This document shows, piece after piece, positions 19,322-29,500 of a DNA stretch of 64,000 nucleotides. The stretch's first letter is position 1. Every line of letters starts with the position of its first letter. The DNA is from Heracleum sosnowskyi (lineage: Eukaryota; Streptophyta; Magnoliopsida; Apiales; Apiaceae): positions 139,843,765-139,907,764 of the forward strand of contig CM061235.1 in NCBI GenBank assembly GCA_030848705.1, given 5' to 3'. The position numbers and the translations under genes are program-made. Under the pieces are notes generated by a model. That model was not told the origin of the DNA, did not search any database, and was given only the letters and a program-made list of their open reading frames with translations.

Positions 19322-22300
19322 TGCCTAGACCAAGCATCACTGAGACCATTCAAGAAGGATCCCCTACACAACAGGATCAAATACGGAGTTACAGAAATAC
19401 TGCAAGGATGCGGTACGAAGTCCAAAGAAGAATGCCACAAGCATGGAGAAATGGCTACAGGCGATCTCTGGAAAGACAATTAAATCCGGAGGACGAGCTG
19501 CAGATATCTCAAAACAGAAGAGCAAGTCTTGTACCAGCAGAAACCCTATATGAGGACACCTGGTCCACATCTAGGATGAGAAGAGTGTACCAACACTACA
19601 TGGAGGAAAGAATATTATGCGCTGGGGATGGTGCCCAAGTTAATAGGAGATTTATTAACCAGCAAAGTTATGCGGCACTTAGAAGGGAAGGATTGCAGCA
19701 TATCCATATGGGACTCATAATGGTAAGAGTACAGGCCCTTCATAGAACAAATATTGGCACAAATGCCTTAGTTGTTCTAAGAGATACAAGACTAAGAGAT
19801 GAGAGGTCAATCCTAGGAACAATGGAAGTTGACCTAACAACAGGATCACAGCTAGTCTACATAGTGCCAGGATTCACCCTAAGTATTCATGACTTCTACA
19901 ATCACATACAGCTGGCAATACAGACTAGAGGATATGAAGATTGGCGAGGAGAAAGTAATCTTCTACTAACCAGATCTTTGGTTGGAAGATTAACTAATGA
20001 AAGCCACACTGGATTCAGATACAACGTCAGAAGTGCAATAGAGTACCTGGCCAGTAATGGAATTATGGCAGTACCTGGAGAAAATAGAGGAATAGAAGAA
20101 CTTCAAGGACAACAATGGATTCTGCAACCAAGTGCAGATTCTACAACATCAGTCCCACAACAAGTACTCACAAGATCAAGATCTGATAGCTCAATAGCTT
20201 TGAGTTTCAGAAACTATCATAGAGAACCTCCAAGAATGTCAACCATAGTAGACACAGATGATGAGGAAGAAATGATAGCAGTGGCACAATCCGAAGAAGT
20301 TTGGGACACCTTGGGAGAACCAAGTGGAAAATATGACTATTATGTAAGGTACAGTCCAAGCCCGCATGCACACATCCCACTAGAGGAGATAGTTCCTACA
20401 GGATGGGAATCTGATGAAGATGATGATGACGTCACTTACCCCATAATATGCGGAGATCAGGAAGAATCAGATAAGGAGGATGAAGAATTGGAATATCTCC
20501 AATATCTTGCAAATTTACCCCGGTTTCCAACAACTGAGTATAAGGATTTATACTCCTTTTCTCAAGAAGAAGGGAACGAAGATATTCTCCAAAATATTGA
20601 AGCGCCAACAGGCATTGAAGAAATTACACAGGCCACAGTGGACTATGTAATCGCAGATTTAGAACAAGAAGTCATTGGAGAAGAAGTAGCAGAATCGGTT
20701 ACTCAATATGTGATGCAAAAACTAGATTCTGACTTAGAAAAAGAAGAACCGGAAATCAGATGGGATGATTCTGAAGATGAAGAAGAAGCCCCACTAAAGG
20801 GAACGAAGTTGCTTACAGAAAGAAGTAGCAGAATTTACCCAGAAGAAAAGGCTGGAATTTATCGATGGCCTTACCTCAGATATAACAGTGAAGATGATAG
20901 CACAGACCAAGAGGTCATAGCAATGGGGCTCAGTGAAGAAAAAGTTGAAGGTGATTTTGAATACCCAAAGTTGAGGAAACTCAAAGAAAGGGTATATTCA
21001 GGAGTAACGGGAGAATCATCCTCAACATACAGGTTACCAAAAGATGCAGTGATGGGACCAGGAAACTATCCCCCTGCAAGACAGAATCAGGATCAGCCAA
21101 AAATGCAAGTTGATGAAATAAGATCTACTGTTCAAAGATTCGGAAAAAGGCTTCCTGATGAAAACTGGACGTTACCTCCCGCACAAGCAAGAACAGGAGT
21201 AATGCTTACATTACCTAACGACATAGGAATGTACAGTGACGTAATATCTAGATGGGAATCAATCACACTCAATTTGCTCAATGAGAAGACATGGGAAAGT
21301 AATAGGAGCAAGGTGGTGTTTACGGAAAACCTTCTAGGAGAAACAGAGAAGAAGATGTGGATACAATGGAGAATGATGTATCCTGAGGATTACGAGGCAC
21401 TAATCAACGTAGCAGATGATCCCCAGAACATTACCTCTCAGGTAAGAAGGATGATATTACTGGAGGACCCTTTTCAGGGATCCACCGTGGAGCAAGATAA
21501 AGCCTATCTCGAATTAGAAAGGCTTACATGCGATAATATGAAGGATGTCTTCGATTATCTAAATGATTACAAGACACTGGCAGCAAAATCCGGAAGGATG
21601 TATATAAGTGCAGAATTATCGGAAAAGCTATTCAGAAAGATGCCCCCATTGATTGGAAAGGAACTAGAAAAAGCTTTTGATGAGAAATATCCAGGAGCAA
21701 GAGTTGCGGTCATACCACGCATACATTTTGCTTACCAATACTTAGCAGAATTATGTCAAAAGGCAGCATTACAGAGAAGCTTAAAGGATTTATCTTTCTG
21801 CAGTAAAATCCCGATGCCAGGATACTACCAAAATCCAAGAAAAAGGTACGGATTAAGGAAGGCAAAGACATATCAAGGAAAACCACTTAGTTCTCATGTC
21901 CGAGTATTCAAAACCAAGAATAAGGACAGAAACATAAGGTGCAAATGCTATATATGTGGGGAGCCAAATCACTTTGCCAGGGATTGTCCAAAGGAAAGAG
22001 CAAACGTAGCAAGGGCAACTATAGTGGAACAACTAAATATTCCAGATGACTGGGATATAATGTCAGTTGATATGAATGAACCAGATAGTGATGCAATATG
22101 CTCTATCTCGGAAGGAGAAGGATTGGAGGTAAGCAATGAAGTAAGGAAAGCATTAATGGATATACCAGGAGAGGAAGGAATTTTCATGATGCAGGCAGTA
22201 GCAACCCAACCTTCATGGAGGCATAAGGTAAAATTACCCCCACAGCAAGAAGAATGCAAGCATGAATGGGAAGAGAATCAAGCGATTACTGGAGAAGTAG

Positions 22301-24978
22301 TAACTGCATGTACGATATGCAAACTCCCAACAAATGAGCGAATGAGAATTCACTGTTCATCATGCGAAGTTACGGCTTGCCCTATGTGTGCGAGGCATCA
22401 ATTTAATAAAGAAGTCAGCCCTAAACCCCCTGGCCATATAATGCCGCACAGCATGGATCAGTTGGTCCAAGAGCTACTAAAATACATTACGTATTTGTTA
22501 GCAGAGAATGGTCGACTACAACAGAACCTTGATCAAAGAATGATGGAAGACCTGGTCGACTTAAAGCAAAAAGGACAGATGAGCTCGTCCAATGAAAGGA
22601 TTCCTTATGCAAATGAACTTGCAGTAGAAGAAGAAAGCTTCTTGGTAATAATGGAAGAAGCAATGGTAAAGAATGCAGGAACAGAAAAATTGGTGGCACC
22701 AAGAACAATAATCAATAAATTGTTCAACTGTATGGTATCTTTTGATATCCCAGGAGCTCCAGCGTTTGATGTTCGAGCAATTATAGATACAGGAGCATCA
22801 GTATGCTGTGTAGACAGTAATGCCATCCCAAAAGAAGCTGTTGAAGGCCTTAATTACAACGTGGTGATAACAGGCATCAACTCGCGACAGGAAACCAGGC
22901 TGAAAATGAAAGATGGAGATATGAAGATTGGGGAAAACAAATTCAGAATCCCCTTTACCTACAGCATGGATATGCAGCTAAAGGATGGTATCCAAATGAT
23001 CATTGGTTGCAACTTCATAAGATCGATGAAAGGAGGAGTCAGGATTGAAGGAAACACAGTAACCTTCTACAAAAATCTGACTACAATAAACACACAACCA
23101 GAAGTAAGCTTCACAACAAAAGCAATCCAAGAACTCGACATGGATTATGAGGAATTTCAGACAATTCAGGAAGCTATATACTTCAATATGGGGACAGGAA
23201 GTCCGAACTTCAAGAAAAGGTTTAATCCTTTATTGGAAAGGCTTCAGCAAATGGGATACATAGGAGAAGATCCTCTGAGGCACTGGCAGAATAATCAGGT
23301 TCAATGTCATTTAGAAATCATAAACCCTGATGTTTTTATACAGGATAAACCTCTGAAGCATGTTACACCAGCAATGGAGCAGACATTCAAAAAACACATA
23401 GATGCACTACTAGAGCTAGGTGTAATAAGAAAAAGCAATAGCAGGCACAGAACAATGGCCATGATTGTCAGCTCAGGAACAACGATTGATCCAAAAACAG
23501 GGAGAGAAGTGAAAGGAAAAGAAAGAATGGTCTTTAATTACAGGACCTTGAATGACAACACCCATAAGGATCAATACAGCCTCCCAGGAATTAATACTAT
23601 TATCAAAAGAATTGGTAATAGTCAAATCTACTCAAAGTTTGATCTGAAAAGTGGATTTCACCAGGTAGCAATGACTGAAGAAAGCATCCCCTGGACAGCC
23701 TTCATAGTTCCAGGAGGACTATATGAGTGGCTGGTAATGCCCTTTGGATTGAAAAATGCACCAGCAGTATTCCAAAGAAAGATGGATCATTGCTTCAAAG
23801 GCACTGAAGAATTCATATCAGTATATATTGATGATATACTGGTTTTCTCAAAGAATGAAGAAGAACATGCTAAGCATTTATCAAAAATGCTTCAGATTTG
23901 TGAAAAGCATGGATTAATCTTATCACCAACAAAGATGAAGATAGCGGTCAACGAAGTTGAATTCCTAGGCGCTATAATTGGAAAGAAGAAGATTAAACTG
24001 CAACCTCACATAATCAAGAGGATCATCGCTGTCACAGATGATCAGCTAAAGGAAAAGAAGGGACTAAGGTCATGGCTGGGCGTGCTAAATTACGCACGAA
24101 GTTATATTCCAAACTTAGGAAGAACATTGGGACCTCTTTATACAAAAACCAGCCCCCATGGTGACAAACGCATGAAAGAATCTGACTGGAAGCTAGTCAG
24201 ACAAGTCCAGGAACAAGTAAAAAACCTCCCAGACCTGGATATTGCACCAGAAGAATGCCATATCATCTTAGAAACCGATGGATGTATGGAAGGATGGGGA
24301 GGAGTGTGCAAGTGGAAGCCAAAGAAGAAAGATCCAAGGAGCACTGAGAGAGTTTGCGCATACGCAAGTGGAAAATTTCCAGTTATAAAATCAACAATTG
24401 ATGCAGAGATATATGCCTGCATGGAGACCATGGAAGCTCTAAAGATCCATTACTTAGACAAGAAAGAAATCACCCTCAGAACTGATTGCCAAGCAATAAT
24501 TTCTTTCTACAACAAGTCTAGTAATAACAAACCCTCAAGAGTCAGGTGGATGGGATTCACTGACTATATCACAGGATCAGGCGTAAAAATTGAGTTCGAA
24601 CACATTGATGGGAAGAATAATGTTCTAGCTGATTATTTGTCCAGACTAACTATGTTTCTTTGTGCAGATAATACTGAAGAATGTCAGGTGGACCAAGTTA
24701 CGAAACAGAATTTGATTATTCTAGAAGAGACGCTCCAGGAGGCTCAAGACCTAACTGGAATCCAGGATTCGCCGACCCATTTAGAAGAACTCCATCAGAC
24801 GATCCAAGCATTGTTCAAAGCCCAGTTGTCATGGCCCATAAAGAAGACCTTATTCAATCACTCAGAAGGCCCATCTCAATCGACAGGACTTACAACATGC
24901 AAATTCAAGCAGCCCAAGAAGAACAAAAGGCAGCCCAACAGGCCTCAAAAGCCTTGGCCCAGTGGTACCAAATACTAA
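19318..24978 (+). CDS. Viral polyprotein: movement, coat, protease, reverse transcriptase, RNase H (1886 aa), unit C
   Basis: Precursor for virus movement, encapsidation and replication. Order by residue: 30K-type movement domain (about 110-300, core near 180-200); acidic low-complexity region (about 312-530); coat region (about 600-870); zinc knuckle C877/C880/H885/C890; second Cys motif C998, C1001, C1013, C1016, C1021, C1024, characteristic of badna/tungroviruses; retropepsin DTGAS (D1157); reverse transcriptase with FDLKSG (D1442) and YIDD (1503-1506); RNase H with D1654, E1697, D1723, D1772; basic tail. About 217 kDa, typical for badnavirus ORF3. No integrase. Two adjacent ATGs at the start; the first has G at -3, a better context than ORF1. 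This copy alone has Leu for His at residue 857 (base 21887), just before the zinc knuckle. Confidence 0.97.
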   Translation: MMPRPSITETIQEGSPTQQDQIRSYRNTARMRYEVQRRMPQAWRNGYRRSLERQLNPEDELQISQNRRASLVPAETLYEDTWSTSRMRRVYQHYMEERILCAGDGAQVNRRFINQQSYAALRREGLQHIHMGLIMVRVQALHRTNIGTNALVVLRDTRLRDERSILGTMEVDLTTGSQLVYIVPGFTLSIHDFYNHIQLAIQTRGYEDWRGESNLLLTRSLVGRLTNESHTGFRYNVRSAIEYLASNGIMAVPGENRGIEELQGQQWILQPSADSTTSVPQQVLTRSRSDSSIALSFRNYHREPPRMSTIVDTDDEEEMIAVAQSEEVWDTLGEPSGKYDYYVRYSPSPHAHIPLEEIVPTGWESDEDDDDVTYPIICGDQEESDKEDEELEYLQYLANLPRFPTTEYKDLYSFSQEEGNEDILQNIEAPTGIEEITQATVDYVIADLEQEVIGEEVAESVTQYVMQKLDSDLEKEEPEIRWDDSEDEEEAPLKGTKLLTERSSRIYPEEKAGIYRWPYLRYNSEDDSTDQEVIAMGLSEEKVEGDFEYPKLRKLKERVYSGVTGESSSTYRLPKDAVMGPGNYPPARQNQDQPKMQVDEIRSTVQRFGKRLPDENWTLPPAQARTGVMLTLPNDIGMYSDVISRWESITLNLLNEKTWESNRSKVVFTENLLGETEKKMWIQWRMMYPEDYEALINVADDPQNITSQVRRMILLEDPFQGSTVEQDKAYLELERLTCDNMKDVFDYLNDYKTLAAKSGRMYISAELSEKLFRKMPPLIGKELEKAFDEKYPGARVAVIPRIHFAYQYLAELCQKAALQRSLKDLSFCSKIPMPGYYQNPRKRYGLRKAKTYQGKPLSSHVRVFKTKNKDRNIRCKCYICGEPNHFARDCPKERANVARATIVEQLNIPDDWDIMSVDMNEPDSDAICSISEGEGLEVSNEVRKALMDIPGEEGIFMMQAVATQPSWRHKVKLPPQQEECKHEWEENQAITGEVVTACTICKLPTNERMRIHCSSCEVTACPMCARHQFNKEVSPKPPGHIMPHSMDQLVQELLKYITYLLAENGRLQQNLDQRMMEDLVDLKQKGQMSSSNERIPYANELAVEEESFLVIMEEAMVKNAGTEKLVAPRTIINKLFNCMVSFDIPGAPAFDVRAIIDTGASVCCVDSNAIPKEAVEGLNYNVVITGINSRQETRLKMKDGDMKIGENKFRIPFTYSMDMQLKDGIQMIIGCNFIRSMKGGVRIEGNTVTFYKNLTTINTQPEVSFTTKAIQELDMDYEEFQTIQEAIYFNMGTGSPNFKKRFNPLLERLQQMGYIGEDPLRHWQNNQVQCHLEIINPDVFIQDKPLKHVTPAMEQTFKKHIDALLELGVIRKSNSRHRTMAMIVSSGTTIDPKTGREVKGKERMVFNYRTLNDNTHKDQYSLPGINTIIKRIGNSQIYSKFDLKSGFHQVAMTEESIPWTAFIVPGGLYEWLVMPFGLKNAPAVFQRKMDHCFKGTEEFISVYIDDILVFSKNEEEHAKHLSKMLQICEKHGLILSPTKMKIAVNEVEFLGAIIGKKKIKLQPHIIKRIIAVTDDQLKEKKGLRSWLGVLNYARSYIPNLGRTLGPLYTKTSPHGDKRMKESDWKLVRQVQEQVKNLPDLDIAPEECHIILETDGCMEGWGGVCKWKPKKKDPRSTERVCAYASGKFPVIKSTIDAEIYACMETMEALKIHYLDKKEITLRTDCQAIISFYNKSSNNKPSRVRWMGFTDYITGSGVKIEFEHIDGKNNVLADYLSRLTMFLCADNTEECQVDQVTKQNLIILEETLQEAQDLTGIQDSPTHLEELHQTIQALFKAQLSWPIKKTLFNHSEGPSQSTGLTTCKFKQPKKNKRQPNRPQKPWPSGTKY
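24645..24667 (+). promoter_or_regulatory. Predicted splice acceptor upstream of the 148-aa ORF
   Basis: Branch-point-like ACTAAC (24645-24650), a T-rich tract and GCAG at 24664-24667, 13 bases before the ATG of the 148-codon ORF. With the leader donors at 18655 or 18682, splicing would remove about 6.0 kb (ORF1 and nearly all of the polyprotein) and place this ATG first after the uORF. Equivalent sites: 2392-2414, 4355-4333, 11885-11863, 26608-26586, 38510-38532, 40505-40483, 48728-48750, 55904-55926, 63365-63387. Read from sequence only; no RNA evidence. Confidence 0.5.
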
Positions 24979-25127
24979 TCCAGAAGGAACAGTTCAGTTG
25001 GTATAAATCAGGAAGTTCAAACCCAGGAATTAAGGAAATATTACCTACCCGAACAGATCACGTGAACAGGTTAAGTTTTATCCTTGACCAGGTTGAAATT
25101 CTGAAAAACCAAACCAAGGACTGGTAA
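24681..25127 (+). CDS. 148-aa 3' overlapping ORF (function unknown), unit C
   Basis: Begins 298 bases before the polyprotein stop in another frame and extends past it. Residues 1-50 are rich in Gly, Pro, Arg, Asp and Ser and look disordered. Residues 68-105 are Ala/Gln/Lys-rich and probably helical. The C-terminal 25 residues have a Leu/Ile/Val pattern (LSFILDQVEIL) that could form a short coiled coil. No enzyme motif, signal peptide or membrane segment. Some badnaviruses have small ORFs at this place (cacao swollen shoot virus ORF Y), and rice tungro bacilliform virus has ORF4 here; I cannot tell whether they are related. The frame stays open in all ten copies, but the copies are nearly identical, so that says little about selection. 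Independent support is the ORF's extension beyond the overlap and the splice acceptor just upstream. Confidence 0.72.
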   Translation: MSGGPSYETEFDYSRRDAPGGSRPNWNPGFADPFRRTPSDDPSIVQSPVVMAHKEDLIQSLRRPISIDRTYNMQIQAAQEEQKAAQQASKALAQWYQILIQKEQFSWYKSGSSNPGIKEILPTRTDHVNRLSFILDQVEILKNQTKDW

Positions 25128-25603
25128 AATCTAGAAGCAATACGTGTGCGGTCAGCAATAAAAGATGGAAAGGAGCCGTCCATCAGGCTTTGTCGGCTCA
25201 AACGTCAAAAGAGCTATCCTACTTTTTCAAAAAGATAAGATAGCATCTTTAAAAGTTGTTTGTTTTATTAAGAGTCAGCAGATTTGTTAAATCTGCTTTT
25301 TGTAAAGATAGTGGGTGGGTGGCTACTTTATATCCCACTAAGTGTGTCTTTATGTCTTTTAGTATGACTCATACGCGTTATTACTTTAACGTGTAGATAA
25401 GGAATCTTGATTATTGTGACGATGAGGCCCCATGAGCACTCGGCAATAATTCAGAAATTCCCTTATAAATAGCTTGTAATCTCATAGATTGCAGAGTACA
25501 CGGAAATCATCCGAAACTCTACTTTCTAAGCTTTTATCTATTCTAGCAATATATTCAAGGTACTATTTTCTATAGCCTTTGTTTTATATAGCCTTTGTTT
25601 TAG
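25128..25603 (+). promoter_or_regulatory. Intergenic region of unit C: hairpins, purine tract, promoter, truncated repeat
   Basis: No gene. In order: AATAAA (25157-25162); hairpin GAGCCG/CGGCTC (25173-25199); imperfect hairpin 25213-25244; 9-bp perfect hairpin with GTT loop and T-run (25277-25297); purine tract (25304-25322), the likely plus-strand primer; TGACTCA (25365-25371), CGCG and TGACG (25417-25421) boxes resembling plant bZIP/as-1 sites; TATAAATA (25464-25471); predicted start 25494; two tandem 16-bp repeats (25571-25602). It is cut at 25603, before the C-run. No AATAAA lies downstream of the start, so the poly(A) signal is not obvious. Confidence 0.72.
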
Positions 25604-25605
25604 TG

Positions 25606-26125
25606 ATACCAGGGGGGGGCGGAACGATAGGCTTTGTACAAGTATTACACTAAAACAAAGGCTATATAAAACAAAGGCTATAGAAAATAGTACCTTGAAT
25701 ATATTGCTAGAATAGATAAAAGCTTAGAAAGTAGAGTTTCGGATGATTTCCGTGTACTCTGCAATCTATGAGATTACAAGCTATTTATAAGGGAATTTCT
25801 GAATTATTGCCGAGTGCTCATGGGGCCTCATCGTCACAATAATCAAGATTCCTTATCTACACGTTAAAGTAATAACGCGTATGAGTCATACTAAAAGACA
25901 TAAAGACACACTTAGTGGGATATAAAGTAGCCACCCACCCACTATCTTTACAAAAAGCAGATTTAACAAATCTGCTGACTCTTAATAAAACAAACAACTT
26001 TTAAAGATGCTATCTTATCTTTTTGAAAAAGTAGGATAGCTCTTTTGACGTTTGAGCCGACAAAGCCTGATGGACGGCTCCTTTCCATCTTTTATTGCTG
26101 ACCGCACACGTATTGCTTCTAGATT
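25606..26125 (-). promoter_or_regulatory. Intergenic region and 3' LTR-like repeat of unit E
   Basis: No gene. Purine tract 25949-25931, TATAAATA 25789-25782, C-run (G on +) 25612-25619, ending six bases into the primer site. Any transcript from it would run into unit C in antisense. Confidence 0.72.
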
Positions 26126-26572
26126 TTACCAGTCCTTGGTTTGGTTTTTCAGAATTTCAACCTGGTCAAGGATAAAACTTAACCTGTTCACGTGATCTGT
26201 TCGGGTAGGTAATATTTCCTTAATTCCTGGGTTTGAACTTCCTGATTTATACCAACTGAACTGTTCCTTCTGGATTAGTATTTGGTACCACTGGGCCAAG
26301 GCTTTTGAGGCCTGTTGGGCTGCCTTTTGTTCTTCTTGGGCTGCTTGAATTTGCATGTTGTAAGTCCTGTCGATTGAGATGGGCCTTCTGAGTGATTGAA
26401 TAAGGTCTTCTTTATGGGCCATGACAACTGGGCTTTGAACAATGCTTGGATCGTCTGATGGAGTTCTTCTAAATGGGTCGGCGAATCCTGGATTCCAGTT
26501 AGGTCTTGAGCCTCCTGGAGCGTCTCTTCTAGAATAATCAAATTCTGTTTCGTAACTTGGTCCACCTGACAT
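26126..26572 (-). CDS. 148-aa 3' overlapping ORF, unit E
   Basis: Intact and identical to the copy at 24681-25127. Predicted acceptor at 26608-26586; the leader upstream is truncated, so a full spliced RNA could not arise from this unit alone. Confidence 0.7.
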   Translation of the reverse strand: MSGGPSYETEFDYSRRDAPGGSRPNWNPGFADPFRRTPSDDPSIVQSPVVMAHKEDLIQSLRRPISIDRTYNMQIQAAQEEQKAAQQASKALAQWYQILIQKEQFSWYKSGSSNPGIKEILPTRTDHVNRLSFILDQVEILKNQTKDW

Positions 26573-29500
26573 TCTTCAGTATTATCTGCACAAAGAAACA
26601 TAGTTAGTCTGGACAAATAATCAGCTAGAACATTATTCTTCCCATCAATGTGTTCGAACTCAATTTTTACGCCTGATCCTGTGATATAGTCAGTGAATCC
26701 CATCCACCTGACTCTTGAGGGTTTGTTATTACTAGACTTGTTGTAGAAAGAAATTATTGCTTGGCAATCAGTTCTGAGGGTGATTTCTTTCTTGTCTAAG
26801 TAATGGATCTTTAGAGCTTCCATGGTCTCCATGCAGGCATATATCTCTGCATCAATTGTTGATTTTATAACTGGAAATTTTCCACTTGCGTATGCGCAAA
26901 CTCTCTCAGTGCTCCTTGGATCTTTCTTCTTTGGCTTCCACTTGCACACTCCTCCCCATCCTTCCATACATCCATCGGTTTCTAAGATGATATGGCATTC
27001 TTCTGGTGCAATATCCAGGTCTGGGAGGTTTTTTACTTGTTCCTGGACTTGTCTGACTAGCTTCCAGTCAGATTCTTTCATGCGTTTGTCACCATGGGGG
27101 CTGGTTTTTGTATAAAGAGGTCCCAATGTTCTTCCTAAGTTTGGAATATAACTTCGTGCGTAATTTAGCACGCCCAGCCATGACCTTAGTCCCTTCTTTT
27201 CCTTTAGCTGATCATCTGTGACAGCGATGATCCTCTTGATTATGTGAGGTTGCAGTTTAATCTTCTTCTTTCCAATTATAGCGCCTAGGAATTCAACTTC
27301 GTTGACCGCTATCTTCATCTTTGTTGGTGATAAGATTAATCCATGCTTTTCACAAATCTGAAGCATTTTTGATAAATGCTTAGCATGTTCTTCTTCATTC
27401 TTTGAGAAAACCAGTATATCATCAATATATACTGATATGAATTCTTCAGTGCCTTTGAAGCAATGATCCATCTTTCTTTGGAATACTGCTGGTGCATTTT
27501 TCAATCCAAAGGGCATTACCAGCCACTCATATAGTCCTCCTGGAACTATGAAGGCTGTCCAGGGGATGCTTTCTTCAGTCATTGCTACCTGGTGAAATCC
27601 ACTTTTCAGATCAAACTTTGAGTAGATTTGACTATTACCAATTCTTTTGATAATAGTATTAATTCCTGGGAGGCTGTATTGATCCTTATGGGTGTTGTCA
27701 TTCAAGGTCCTGTAATTAAAGACCATTCTTTCTTTTCCTTTCACTTCTCTCCCTGTTTTTGGATCAATCGTTGTTCCTGAGCTGACAATCATGGCCATTG
27801 TTCTGTGCCTGCTATTGCTTTTTCTTATTACACCTAGCTCTAGTAGTGCATCTATGTGTTTTTTGAATGTCTGCTCCATTGCTGGTGTAACATGCTTCAG
27901 AGGTTTATCCTGTATAAAAACATCAGGGTTTATGATTTCTAAATGACATTGAACCTGATTATTCTGCCAGTGCCTCAGAGGATCTTCTCCTATGTATCCC
28001 ATTTGCTGAAGCCTTTCCAATAAAGGATTAAACCTTTTCTTGAAGTTCGGACTTCCTGTCCCCATATTGAAGTATATAGCTTCCTGAATTGTCTGAAATT
28101 CCTCATAATCCATGTCGAGTTCTTGGATTGCTTTTGTTGTGAAGCTTACTTCTGGTTGTGTGTTTATTGTAGTCAGATTTTTGTAGAAGGTTACTGTGTT
28201 TCCTTCAATCCTGACTCCTCCTTTCATCGATCTTATGAAGTTGCAACCAATGATCATTTGGATACCATCCTTTAGCTGCATATCCATGCTGTAGGTAAAG
28301 GGGATTCTGAATTTGTTTTCCCCAATCTTCATATCTCCATCTTTCATTTTCAGCCTGGTTTCCTGTCGCGAGTTGATGCCTGTTATCACCACGTTGTAAT
28401 TAAGGCCTTCAACAGCTTCTTTTGGGATGGCATTACTGTCTACACAGCATACTGATGCTCCTGTATCTATAATTGCTCGAACATCAAACGCTGGAGCTCC
28501 TGGGATATCAAAAGATACCATACAGTTGAACAATTTATTGATTATTGTTCTTGGTGCCACCAATTTTTCTGTTCCTGCATTCTTTACCATTGCTTCTTCC
28601 ATTATTACCAAGAAGCTTTCTTCTTCTACTGCAAGTTCATTTGCATAAGGAATCCTTTCATTGGACGAGCTCATCTGTCCTTTTTGCTTTAAGTCGACCA
28701 GGTCTTCCATCATTCTTTGATCAAGGTTCTGTTGTAGTCGACCATTCTCTGCTAACAAATACGTAATGTATTTTAGTAGCTCTTGGACCAACTGATCCAT
28801 GCTGTGCGGCATTATATGGCCAGGGGGTTTAGGGCTGACTTCTTTATTAAATTGATGCCTCGCACACATAGGGCAAGCCGTAACTTCGCATGATGAACAG
28901 TGAATTCTCATTCGCTCATTTGTTGGGAGTTTGCATATCGTACATGCAGTTACTACTTCTCCAGTAATCGCTTGATTCTCTTCCCATTCATGCTTGCATT
29001 CTTCTTGCTGTGGGGGTAATTTTACCTTATGCCTCCATGAAGGTTGGGTTGCTACTGCCTGCATCATGAAAATTCCTTCCTCTCCTGGTATATCCATTAA
29101 TGCTTTCCTTACTTCATTGCTTACCTCCAATCCTTCTCCTTCCGAGATAGAGCATATTGCATCACTATCTGGTTCATTCATATCAACTGACATTATATCC
29201 CAGTCATCTGGAATATTTAGTTGTTCCACTATAGTTGCCCTTGCTACGTTTGCTCTTTCCTTTGGACAATCCCTGGCAAAGTGATTTGGCTCCCCACATA
29301 TATAGCATTTGCACCTTATGTTTCTGTCCTTATTCTTGGTTTTGAATACTCGGACATGAGAACTATGTGGTTTTCCTTGATATGTCTTTGCCTTCCTTAA
29401 TCCGTACCTTTTTCTTGGATTTTGGTAGTATCCTGGCATCGGGATTTTACTGCAGAAAGATAAATCCTTTAAGCTTCTCTGTAATGCTGCCTTTTGACAT

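Larger units (their letters stand above)
18354..25605 (+). mobile_element. Viral unit C: copy starting at the predicted RNA 5' end
   Basis: Begins GAGTACACGG, 30 bases downstream of where TATAAATA starts in the complete repeats, so its first base coincides with the predicted transcription start; it has no promoter of its own in front. It contains primer site, ORF1, polyprotein, 148-codon ORF and intergenic region, then stops at 25603-25605 at the same point as unit A. It forms giant inverted repeats with D on the left and E on the right. Confidence 0.93.

Noticed and set aside
25157..25162. AATAAA as the poly(A) signal of the genomic RNA
   Set aside because: It lies upstream of the promoter. 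A terminally redundant genomic RNA needs a poly(A) signal downstream of the transcription start, where I see only AATATA-like sequences. It may serve other transcripts.
25277..25301. Hairpin plus T-run read as a rho-independent terminator
   Set aside because: This is a plant virus genome; bacterial termination does not apply. The hairpin is kept as a structural element beside the purine tract.
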